Positions 54,701 through 61,440 of a DNA stretch of 64,000 nucleotides are shown one piece after another. The stretch is from Lophius americanus (taxonomy: Eukaryota > Chordata > Actinopteri > Lophiiformes > Lophiidae): NCBI GenBank assembly GCA_037951165.1, contig JBBDHG010000187.1:2487501-2551500 (forward strand). The letters run 5' to 3'. The notes under the pieces are model-generated. The model was not told the origin of the DNA. It made no database searches and was given only the letters and a program-made list of their open reading frames with translations. Made by a program: the position numbers and the translations under genes. Every line of letters begins with the position of its first letter. Positions within the stretch are counted from its first letter, which is position 1.

Positions 54701-57515
54701 ACACCATCAGGATGTGGTTCTCATTACTTCATGAGGTCCCACTAGGAATGTACAGCTATACTAATCTGGATTTAAAATCTATTATACGAGCAGTGTAACC
54801 TCTGCGTGTCTACGATCAGATTCAAATGTAGACATCTGGATCTGTAAAAGCATCACACAACCAGACAACCTGAGCCAAGTATTGTGACCACACAAGGCTC
54901 CAGACGAGATTTCTGCTCCCAATGTTGGGAGGGACGAGTAAGTGTGATATTGGTTTAAATCTTCTAGCCTTTTGATTAATTATCAATTAATTAGCAAGTA
55001 ATAGGAGGATAAAATCTTACATATGTGGAACCAACTCAATTTAAAAATAAATATGAAATTGAATACATTGACGGCCCCCTGCTAATACTTACTTAAATTT
55101 AGAAAATGCTTTTGTAATGCTGTCGCATTAAACAAGAAACTCAAATCCTCTCAATGCTAAGTAAAGTTTATATCTATAATTGGTCAAACAACTGTGATTC
55201 ATTTCTCCCTCTCATTGTTAATATTTAGTAGTCACAAAACCAGAGCAAATCAAATAGCAAACACTTTATATGTATATATAAATGTGTGTACATCAGTGGG
55301 CCATAAAAATAGACACAGATTCAGAAAGCTCACCTGTTTCAGAACTTCCACTGAAACTAAACAAAAAATGAAATCTATGGCTAAGTCCCTTCGTTCCAGA
55401 AGGTAATCTTTGTCCCGGTGCATTTCATCGCTACAAATAGGGAGAGAAAATGATTGTAATGAGGGTTTAAACAAAATAAATCTTTTCCTTTCGTGATGGA
55501 GAAGACAACAGGCGAATGTGAAGGACATGAGGATGAGCATCTCACCCTTTGGACTTCGTACTCGAGCGAGGCCTGTACTCATAAGACTCGTCTTCAGTGC
55601 CACTCTGTCGCCGGTACCAGTCGAACAGTGTGCGCAGTAGGGAGGGCAAACAGTGTTCTGCTATTGAGCTCATAGAGCTTATTAACTGGAAAACAAAACA
55701 TACAATATTAGATAAAGTCCTTACAACCGTCAAATAAGCTAAGCTATTAAAAGATTAGACTGTTTAGAAGAAATCTGTCACACTAGGAAATCATTAAAGT
55801 ATATTTTCCAATTACTGAGTGATATATATTGATGGTGAGTATAGACCAGATGTATGTCACCTAGTGGGTGAAAATGCAGCTATTGATTGCAACTAGGAGA
55901 GTGGTGTTTGATGACACACAGAGCACATAAGAGTGCTGCTACACTATAGAATAGCTCGATCATATAGTATATACTGGTCTGTACATGTTTCCAGAAATAA
56001 TGAGGTATCTCCCAAACACCTCATCCACATTGATGATGTCAGAGTGACATCATCAAAATCTTTTTTTTTCTTTTATAAAATGCACTTCACTGCATTCGGC
56101 ATGAATCAGTTTTAACAAATTGCTTGAATAAAAATGCTCAGATTGTACACCAAACGTCAGCCTAAACAAATAAAGATTAAATGATCTGTATATTTCCACA
56201 CAGTAGTGGTTGTGTTCTAATGAGAAATCAGTAAATTATGTTATTCTAATAAGCAATATATCAATTAACATGAAATTTAATTATTTCCAATACGACATAA
56301 AGCTTAAGATGAAGTGGTCAGTAGGAATAAACTTTGTGTCCTAATGCTTGTGTGTGTGTGTAGAGCCAATGCATTGTAATGAGAGGTGGATGATGGATGG
56401 AGGCAGTAGAGTTATGCAATAGTTCTCTCTGCCCTTATGGTATAGTGCAGACCCACTCCAGCACCCAATGCTGATTTAGTAGCCAAGGATGACACAGCAA
56501 TTCTATACTCTCACTTTTATGTTCTCTGTACCAATTTTCTCTCCCTCACTCACAATAGGGACAGCTGGATCTATAGCACCATATCCTCGTTGGCTTTGTG
56601 TTGTGCTGAACAAAGCATTCCACCGCCGGTATGCCCATTGTATGGAGTTCAATGGAGGGAGCTACAGATGAAGGACAGACGGGCCCTCTAACTGGGTGGA
56701 CCCGATGATTTAAATACTGTCCATGTATTCCATGTAGGTGTGAAAATGACTGAAGGAAGTCATAGGAAATGTCAATATTACTTCCCTACAACCTCAAGCA
56801 AGCAAGCAAGCAGTTTTTAGCCCCTTGTCACTTCTTTGACTGTACTGACCTGGTCAAATTGTGCATCTTCCCCTCTCTGGAGGGACCGGGACAGGAGTTT
56901 CTCCTGTTTCATGGGTTGGAAAGAAATAACGAGATCAAGAATAACTGTGTTTCAAACCAAGCAGAGGCACTGTATTTGCACAGTAGCAGATTTCTGTCAA
57001 GCAACAAGCGTGCAAATGAGTAAACAATGAAAGTTTTATAGTGGTGCCTAAGCTGAAACAATGTGTGAGACATTTATCGTTCTGAGGTTACTACCCTGCC
57101 AGGGGCCCCTTTATAAGGATCCAGAACCTATAAGGATAAACTGAGGAAATAGTGAGTAAGATAATAACCAACTTAAATACATAATTTACATTCTATAGTT
57201 TGTGTAACTGATTTATTCAAGATTATTAGGCTCTCCTCCCACAGTTATTTCTCAAGTGATTAAAAGCATGGCAAATAGTTGCAGAAGAGATGAGGCAATC
57301 TTCTTGATGTTTGCCACATCACGTGTAATAAATCAAGTTTAATTCCCAATGTTTCCTGACACTAGTTCACTAGTTCTTCCTCCGTGTGGACTCACCAGCG
57401 GTTCAGCCATCACCATCTCGATCTTCTTCTCGGCCAGCACAGCAAACTCAGCAAACAGACTCTTGATGACAAACTCCCCAGGCTTTAGCTCGGGGTCGAT
57501 GGTGATGCTGGACAT
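18892..57515 (-). CDS. fryl: fryl, Furry homolog-like protein (whole coding span)
   Basis: Furry proteins are giant HEAT/armadillo-like scaffolds. In flies and yeast they work with Mob and NDR/LATS kinases in cell shape and morphogenesis. Human FRYL (AF4p12) is known as an MLL fusion partner with proposed transcription-coactivator activity. Sixty exons join with GT-AG borders and matching phases into 3,078 codons plus TGA, without frameshift or stop; human FRYL is about 3,013 residues. I start at the ATG 57515-57513, in context GCCGCCATGT; it gives MSSITIDPELKPGEFVIKSL, the recognised FRYL N-terminus. The protein ends STMVSTGM. Three further small exons (33, 45, 9 nt) fit as optional cassettes. 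FRYL rather than FRY is supported by FRYL-specific blocks such as GESMDNFNWGVRRRSLESMD and by its place beside zar1. 5' UTR exons were not found. Confidence 0.96.
19133..20683 (-). other. fryl: fryl introns around the penultimate exon
   Basis: Two introns of 550 bp (19133-19682) and 807 bp (19877-20683) flank the exon 19683-19876. No further feature was recognised. Confidence 0.8.
20795..23253 (-). other. fryl: fryl introns on both sides of the 18-nt microexon
   Basis: About 2.46 kb of non-coding sequence containing only the 18-nt exon at 21538-21555. No repeat family was recognised with confidence. Confidence 0.75.
21538..21555 (-). CDS. fryl: 18-nt fryl microexon (QMENLA)
   Basis: On the minus strand, TTGCTTAG precedes and GTAAGT follows CAAATGGAAAATCTAGCA, which encodes QMENLA. 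Human FRYL as I remember it reads ...DAQ-QMEILA-ELELCRR; the exons on either side here end ...THAQ and begin ELELCRR, so this microexon supplies exactly the six missing residues. It is therefore probably constitutive. It lies alone in a 2.46-kb gap and is too short for ordinary gene finding. Confidence 0.9.
24521..24547. repeat. fryl: A16T11 homopolymer pair beside a fryl 5' splice site
   Basis: Sixteen A then eleven T on the + strand, starting 12 bp inside the intron after the exon 24559-24766. In the transcript it reads A11 then U16, a potential hairpin and a U-rich run close to the donor. Confidence 0.9.
24767..26839 (-). other. fryl: fryl intron (2.07 kb)
   Basis: No exon was recognised between the exons ending at 26840 and starting at 24766. 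A short CT/AC microsatellite lies near 25,290-25,313. Confidence 0.75.
26840..31057 (-). CDS. fryl: fryl exons for the acidic linker, residues 2439-2716
   Basis: Exons 30857-31057, 29145-29336 and 26840-27279. They encode GESMDNFNWGVRRRSLESMD, LNLTNHEDTDESSEEEVLIA, INSDSATDDTASNHVDSLQQ, a 440-nt exon with Gln/Glu/Asp/Pro repeats (DAQELQEPQESQDIQETLD) and then the conserved VTQALKELDERCEEEEADFS. The repeat-rich part matches no known domain and diverges from mammals, while DERCEEEEADFS is a strong FRYL block. The region is predicted disordered. Confidence 0.92.
27280..29144 (-). other. fryl: fryl intron (1.87 kb)
   Basis: AT-rich, no recognised feature. A direct tandem copy of AACTGAGGGGT lies near 28,317-28,338. 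Confidence 0.75.
29337..30856 (-). other. fryl: fryl intron (1.52 kb)
   Basis: No exon, RNA gene or clear mobile element was recognised. Confidence 0.75.
31351..31359 (-). CDS. fryl: candidate 9-nt fryl microexon (EFQ)
   Basis: On the minus strand, a strong pyrimidine tract (CTTCTCTTCTCTTGCCACAAG) is followed by GAGTTTCAG and then a perfect GTAAGT donor. The nine bases encode EFQ in phase 0 between the exons ending ELEDTE and beginning GESMDNF. Three-residue microexons of this type are typical of neural alternative splicing. The acceptor AAG is weaker than CAG. The human protein I remember joins E directly to GESMD. Confidence 0.5.
31648..34764 (-). CDS. fryl: fryl exons for residues 2097-2438
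   Basis: Exons 34496-34764, 34268-34408, 33080-33280, 32826-32987, 31993-32067 and 31648-31824. They encode GFPLNILCLLPHLIQHFDSP, SLYSTHNYSRDCTNWINVVC, LLEKGLPSMQQSLLQIIYSL, HWKEAQNILKLVVSRSASLV, LPGKTLDFHFDISE, VIAVTRSTSSTSSGSNSNGL, RRTRERLMNVLSLCGPESGI and EQQFGVFKDFDFLDVELEDT. The last ones leave the solenoid and enter the acidic, disordered C-terminal third. Confidence 0.94.
32068..32825 (-). other. fryl: fryl intron (758 bp)
   Basis: No recognised feature inside it. Confidence 0.75.
33281..34267 (-). other. fryl: fryl intron (987 bp)
   Basis: No exon was recognised. Short open frames here have no known motif. Confidence 0.75.
34765..35272 (-). other. fryl: fryl intron (508 bp)
   Basis: AT-rich, no recognised feature. 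Confidence 0.75.
35273..38810 (-). CDS. fryl: fryl exons for residues 1512-2097
   Basis: Exons 38698-38810, 38460-38610, 38273-38376, 37906-38088, 37481-37682, 37018-37139, 36715-36902, 35969-36063 and 35273-35868. Landmarks are RLESRYSSSSGGSYEEEKSD, PFPPTGGCWSPLVDFLPETN, CNIAVILLTDLIVDHGVKVE, PSPMTDSGLSSSSTSSSISL, SCSSRHYAGRSFQIFRALKQ, GFVIELLLTLESGIDTLADT, and in the 596-nt largest exon ANRKSTGQLNLSSGG, DRRRSNTLDI, LARTRSLSSLGGR and FWIAASLLESDYEFEYLLAL. The RRRSNTL and RTRSLSS stretches look like phosphorylation sites of basophilic kinases (inference). Confidence 0.94.
36064..36714 (-). other. fryl: fryl intron (651 bp)
   Basis: AT-rich, no recognised feature. Confidence 0.75.
37140..37480 (-). 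other. fryl: fryl intron (341 bp)
   Basis: No recognised feature. Confidence 0.75.
39082..41361 (-). CDS. fryl: fryl exons for residues 1150-1512
   Basis: Exons 41207-41361, 41013-41112, 40732-40900, 39794-40062, 39547-39687, 39271-39439 and 39082-39166. They encode LELNPDQSNLMFWAVDRCYT, DYQFDTVVLLNLILFKAADS, YSVSYYQLSEELARTYPELT, HPGGRQVMLHYLLPWMNNVE, an acidic insert (DCDCGEDDEDVQERE), MVLNNLMFMTAK, WTTLADSWPKNLKIILHFLI, VVVYLGRDKTMQLLEELMCE and TTSSSNTMVPGNDGHHDSKM. This is the middle of the solenoid, where Furry mid-region domains lie. Confidence 0.94.
40063..40731 (-). other. fryl: fryl intron (669 bp)
   Basis: No recognised feature. Confidence 0.75.
41362..42631 (-). other. fryl: fryl intron (1.27 kb)
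   Basis: No exon or recognised repeat. Confidence 0.75.
42632..44897 (-). CDS. fryl: fryl exons for residues 722-1149
   Basis: Exons 44811-44897, 44457-44725, 44007-44214, 43725-43849, 43579-43636, 43397-43488, 43128-43300, 42840-43000 and 42632-42742. They include DEELAIDVMDRLSASVLESF, SPSHIWVFAHVTQGQDPWVI, a Ser-rich linker (CCSSSSSSPSMCSSSS), IVGTPSPSSLFKHIVPMMRS, the basic NMKRRRRRDILRVQLVRIFE, SLRHSLFMLFSHWAGPFSIM and the exon starting AMSAVLCCGPVADNVGLSSD. The exon ending at 43397 uses donor GTAAGT two bases beyond an alternative GT; only the GTAAGT site keeps frame with ASGGLDGES. Confidence 0.94.
45021..46836 (-). CDS. fryl: fryl exons for residues 346-721
   Basis: Exons 46733-46836, 46513-46621, 46313-46399, 46053-46224, 45830-45962, 45639-45746, 45286-45523 and 45021-45197. 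They encode [140 protein letters not shown] and HSVEGLALVVLCSCRPATRR. This continues the conserved N-terminal solenoid. Introns are short (about 75-325 bp). Confidence 0.95.
46900..47610 (+). mobile_element. 3' half of a decayed Tc1-like transposon in a fryl intron
   Basis: On the + strand the segment carries a degraded Tc1 transposase C-terminal part, with SNLWRDLKIAVQAHKTI near 47,230-47,285 (the NPIEHLWRDLKIAVH region of the family). A 3' non-coding stretch with GGGGGAACAAATACTTTTTA follows, ending near 47,570-47,605 in GGGGGTCCAGT, the same terminal motif as the MITE at 871-1104. The 5' half is not recognisable. It is inserted antisense to fryl. Confidence 0.7.
47611..49817 (-). other. 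fryl: fryl intron, remainder
   Basis: No exon was recognised. The complete intron (46,837-49,817, about 2.98 kb) separates the constitutive exon 46733-46836 from the 45-nt cassette. Confidence 0.7.
49818..49862 (-). CDS. fryl: 45-nt fryl cassette exon (MPSNNSIRKQIETLQ)
   Basis: On the minus strand, CACTCCAG precedes and GTGAGT follows 45 nt encoding MPSNNSIRKQIETLQ in phase 0. It sits alone, with about 3.0 and 2.2 kb of intron on its sides, between the exons ending CLSHLK and starting [11 protein letters not shown]. Human FRYL and FRY as I remember them join LK directly to NKDPKM, so this exon is probably alternatively included. Good splice sites and a clean basic/polar peptide suggest it is real. 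Confidence 0.7.
49863..52102 (-). other. fryl: fryl intron upstream of the 45-nt cassette (2.24 kb)
   Basis: No exon or confident repeat was recognised. Confidence 0.7.
52103..55685 (-). CDS. fryl: fryl exons for residues 59-345 (Furry N-terminal domain)
   Basis: Exons 55546-55685, 55334-55430, 53854-53933, 53480-53560, 53212-53380, 52819-52911, 52615-52713 and 52103-52204. They encode LISSMSSIAEHCLPSLLRTL, DKDYLLERRDLAIDFIFCL, IPLHPVPDVLVHEVLNLAFK, NTGNVHIIADLYAEVIGVL, QSPYVVQSIISLIMGMKFFR, KDIKHALAGLFVEILIPVAA, VKNEVNVPCLKNFVEMLYQT and QKQFFLNNWHIFLQNCLSHL. These near-invariant helices belong to the Furry N-terminal (MOR2-PAG1-like) alpha-solenoid. All junction phases agree. Confidence 0.95.
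52205..52614 (-). other. fryl: fryl intron (410 bp)
   Basis: No recognised feature. Confidence 0.75.
53934..55333 (-). other. fryl: fryl intron (1.4 kb)
   Basis: No exon was recognised. It contains the perfect hairpin at 54503-54538, listed separately. Confidence 0.75.
54503..54538. repeat. perfect inverted repeat, 15-bp arms, 6-nt loop
   Basis: TTTTCCCTTGTTGCA, loop CTGTCT, then the exact reverse complement of the left arm. It lies inside a fryl intron. Confidence 0.9.
55686..56849 (-). other. fryl: fryl intron (1.16 kb)
   Basis: No exon or confident repeat. A short TG repeat lies near 56,349-56,360. Confidence 0.75.
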
Positions 57516-57604
57516 GGCGGCGATGTTGTGTTTCTCCCACGAGAGGGGAGTCACCGAGGTGGGGGCACGGCGTCTACTCACGGTGCTGCTGACTGGTGCA
57601 GAAG
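56850..57604 (-). CDS. fryl: fryl 5' coding exons (residues 1-58)
   Basis: Exon 57396-57604 contains the start codon at 57515 and encodes through KKIEMVMAEPL before GTGAGT. Its 5' border (acceptor TTTCTGCAG before 57604) is inferred, and the part before the ATG would be 5' UTR. Exon 56850-56903 (54 nt) encodes EKLLSRSLQRGEDAQFDQ before GTCAGT. Both junctions are phase 0. Human FRYL reads AEPLEK...SRSLQRGEDLQFDQ at this point, so the two exons can join directly. The 33-nt candidate at 57095-57127 lies between them. Confidence 0.92.
57095..57127 (-). CDS. fryl: candidate 33-nt fryl cassette exon (VLDPYKGAPGR)
   Basis: On the minus strand, a pyrimidine-rich tract ending TTATAG is followed by 33 nt encoding VLDPYKGAPGR and then a GTAGTA donor. 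The flanking exons meet at phase 0 and 33 is a multiple of three, so inclusion adds 11 residues between AEPL and EKLL without changing the frame. The human protein as I remember it lacks the insert. Splice sites are moderate. Confidence 0.5.
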
Positions 57605-58839
57605 CTGCAGAAACAACAGAGGAAGCAGTAGTGAAATTAAGTAAAAATCAAAAGCATCAGAGTAAAACTCAGAGGGCTGTTTTATTAAGTATGCAAAGTC
57701 ATGCTCTAGTTTTATTCCAAACAGGAGTAGGACATTTCCTAAAGAGGCGAGTCCACTGAATAGATGTGAAAGCAATAGGGACATGTTCCCGTGGTGACAA
57801 GAGCAAACACACAAACTAAATCTAAGGCCAGGCCTCTAATTATATACCAGTTTTCTGAGATCATAAAACCCATTGTACCAAATTAAACAAATCCATAATG
57901 GGCTTCAATCACCTAAAAGCAAAAAGAGGGATAAGCATAACTCCTATTAGAGCTATGTAATTATTTATCTAAATCTTTCTTAAATACATGACTTACCTCT
58001 AAACCCAAACTTAATATTAATTACAACAATCTCATCCAACTCTGCTCTTTAAGAAATATGCAAAAAGCAAGCAAACTAACTGATGGAAGTGAAATACTTA
58101 AAGGTATAAAGATATTTTTTTGTTTAATGCTGTGAGAAATATATCTATTGGCGTTCTTGCAAACAGCTAGATAAAAAAATAAAAATATTCCTCTGACATC
58201 TGTGCATTAAATAAACCTTAAGTTGCACTTGGTTTAATGCATAGGTTAGAAAAGAGGGAACAGGAAGCCGGACTCGGTCCAGAGGTAACAAAATCTGCAA
58301 ATAAATACAGAGAAGATAAGGACTTTACAAATGAGCTTATCTATCCATCTATTATTTACAAATCTCATTTGCATCATCAACCCAAATTGTATAAAAAAAA
58401 AGAACTTTAGTGCTACCACACATCAGCAATATTGCCTCCTCATGGCAATGTGGAGAGGAATGGGTTCAGTGCTTCCAAGTTTTCGTATAGCTAAGCTTAA
58501 TCAAAACTAAAAAACAATAATAAAAGAAATAATATACATACATAATGAACCCTTGCATTATTGACAATAGTCACATAACAGGAGAGCTGAGATAGCTTAA
58601 CAGACGTATGAACACAGATGATGAAATATATATAATGTTAAATATTACATGTCTTATTCATTAATTCATTAACAGTTTAACAAATTTTTGAGTAACAATA
58701 CATTAAGATAGAACTCTGAAGAACCTAGAATTCTGAGGACCCTATAAATCAAAATTAATTACACAAAAGTAACTTAAAGTAACTTCTGGTTGTAATATTG
58801 CCATTATCAGAATATACATTTTATCATATTAAAATTATA

Positions 58840-59420
58840 CCAGTACCGGCCCCAGATAGCGACTAAAATTGTAGCAAATGCTACTAACTTTTTCGTTCTT
58901 GAAACTAATTTTTTCTGCAAGTCGCCAGTGGCAACCAACAAGATGCAAAAATACAATATATTAATTGTTTCCCAATAATTTCTTGCACATTTCATACTTA
59001 AAATGTGACTAGGGACTCAGATAATACCTAAACGTGAGCAACAAACCAAATCAAACAAATGTTGGCATTGGTGGGTGAGCTCGCTAAAGTAGCCGTCAGC
59101 AGCACATTGCATTGAAATACATTGCATGATGCATTCAATGTCTGTTCAGTAACTTTCCGTTTCGGGCGAATTTTAATTGGAACTTCATCAAGATGTGTTC
59201 ATATGTAATCTTGTAGAATTGAGCTTACATTTGAACACATTAAATGTGTTCAAATGTAAGGATGGAGAGAAACAGTTAATAGTTAGGTTAGACTGTTATT
59301 TTTGATTGGAATGATTGAAGCATTTAACTTTTAAAAAGCTACAAAAAATACTTCAAGGGGGAACATACCCCCGGACCCCCTAGAACCTCTGAGGTTCTAG
59401 ATACTGGGACAGAGTGATAC
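58840..59420. mobile_element. possible non-autonomous hAT-like remnant
   Basis: AGCGACTAAAATTGTAGCAA, a nearby CAAGTCGCCAGTGGCAAC and the run CCCCCGGACCCCCTAGAACC resemble fish hAT-group non-coding repeats. No transposase, clear termini or target duplication was seen, so both name and limits are uncertain. It contains the 37-bp palindrome. Confidence 0.3.
59224..59260. repeat. 37-bp perfect palindrome
   Basis: Left arm CTTACATTTGAACACATT, a single central A at 59242, then the exact 18-base reverse complement at 59243-59260. Confidence 0.95.
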
Positions 59421-61369
59421 ACAAACGAAAAATTTGAAAAACGGAGTTCGCTACCTGTTCCAATCTAAAAACGAAACAGTAAAGAAGCATGATGAGAGCA
59501 AAAAAGAACATGGAACTGTATCATTGTGGGAGATACAGATATAGATACAGACTGAAAGCATACATATATCGTACATATTTTTTTATTTAACCAAGATTTG
59601 AGATTTAATTTATGTCTTTCTGATTACAAGGTTGGAGCATGTTGGACTTGGTACCTATTGTGAAAAACAATATATTGTGCACACAATGGGATGCAGGGCA
59701 AACAAAGGCATAGAATACTGGAGTAAAAGAAAGGGTAAGGCAGACATTTAACATTGTACTTTGACATCGATATTTATTTGGCTCCTGAAAATTTCATTTG
59801 GGTCCTAAATACTTTAGGATTCGAGTTTCAAATTCATACTTACATTTGACAGCAGTCAGACATACTAAATTTGTCTGCCGAGAAACAGATGTGTTCAGCA
59901 ATCGGAATAACAAAAAAAATATGTAACATGTATGGATGCTCATGTAAGGATAAAATGTAAGCTTGATGCGGCACACCCATATTAGTCACAACAGTAAACG
60001 CAGGTATTACAGGGATTTATCACATTACTGTTATACACAGCCAAACTGGTAACAATTAATGTCTCACAGGCTAAAAACCAGTTCTTAAAACCAGCAGTAA
60101 TACATTGATAACAAAACGTACAATAGCTTTATACTTTTAAAAAAAACAAAACCAAGTTAGTTAAAAAAGTTAAGCAAAAATGATGCAAGTATGTTGGTGA
60201 AGAAGGACAACAATCAAACACATAACAGCCACATGGTTCCCTCAGCTCCATTCTGACTGACATCCTGAGAAACGTCCATATAGAGCCATGAAGATAACCT
60301 GAAGCTCTGGGAACATTTGCATATGCAGATCCTTTGGTGCCCTATTCAAATAGTTGAGGCAAACTTTAAGGATCTAGGTTTGGATGTCTAGTGAGGTGCC
60401 CAGGAAGCTCGAGTCGGTAGCTTCGGCCCAACAATATAAGAGTGTAAAGTCAGAGCAGTTAGACATTTTGCTTGGGGTCCTTATTCCCACAGGGGATATA
60501 CCAAATCCAATGCTCAGGTACAGTCAAACAAAGAGAATCATGCTGAGGTTGTTACATACCATCAACATTGATAGGTATCTTTTCCTGTCAGCTATTGTCT
60601 GGTTCAAAGCTTTTTTCATACAACTCTCAAAACCAGTCATAAGTTTTCAGTCATGCAAATTCTTGTTTCATTAAACAGACGACTGCAGTCATGTTTACTG
60701 TCAATGACAAGTGCAAACCTCAAAACTGTATTTGGAAATAAATGAAGTGAACGCACTGGACATGATCTGATGCACCAGAAAAGTTTGTCTATAGAGTACA
60801 GTATCGTATTAGATTAATCTCAACATCAGTCCCCTTTCTACATCTAGCACATAAATAAGCATTTACATTTTGACTTTACTAAAGAGCTGTTGGTAGAAAA
60901 GAAAAGGGGGGAAATGTTTATAACTTAATGTCAAAATTACAAAAAAAATGTGTAAAAACAAAATCTGTTAGTTGGAGAATTAGAACTAAGTGTGCAAATG
61001 GTGCCAAAATGTCACGTCGTGTCACCATCATCATTTTATAGCTATTTGTTTTACATAATAGAAAATACACAAATTATGTCATCACTATGTAAACAGGTGC
61101 GTTTAAAAAGTACAATTAGTAGTGATACATAGAGACTTTCACACACCATCCATCTTAAGATTTTTACCAAAGGAGCTCAGAAGAGCTCACATGAATGACC
61201 AGTATAAAACTATAGGTATCAGTGTGAATCACAAGTCATTATATAACCCACCACTAACTGAAATTACTTATACAAATGGAAAGCAAGCCAACTGCCACAG
61301 CAGTATTTCATAATAAAATATAGCATTATTCATCAAAATACATTCATACATTAACCGTAACCGTTTCTC

Positions 61370-61440
61370 CTGTTCAGGGTCACGGGTATGGAGCCTATCC
61401 CAGATGACATTTGGCAAGACGCAGGTTACATTCAGGACGA
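61370..61440. repeat. dispersed fish repeat fragment
   Basis: It shares CTGTTCAGGGTCA and GGAGCCTATCCCAG with the copy at 5,033-5,075. This signature is widespread in teleost genomes; the parent element cannot be named from the sequence alone. Confidence 0.55.

Noticed and set aside
56489..56671. Open frame with RWLCVVLNKAFHRRYAHCMEF in a fryl intron
   Set aside because: No family was recognised, splice sites do not fit the fryl phases, and the length is within chance.
57516..57581. Extended fryl N-terminus reading MSRRRAPTSVTPLSW... upstream of MSSITID
   Set aside because: The upstream first codon is GTG, not ATG. The ATG at 57515 is in a strong context (GCCGCCATGT) and gives the family N-terminus.
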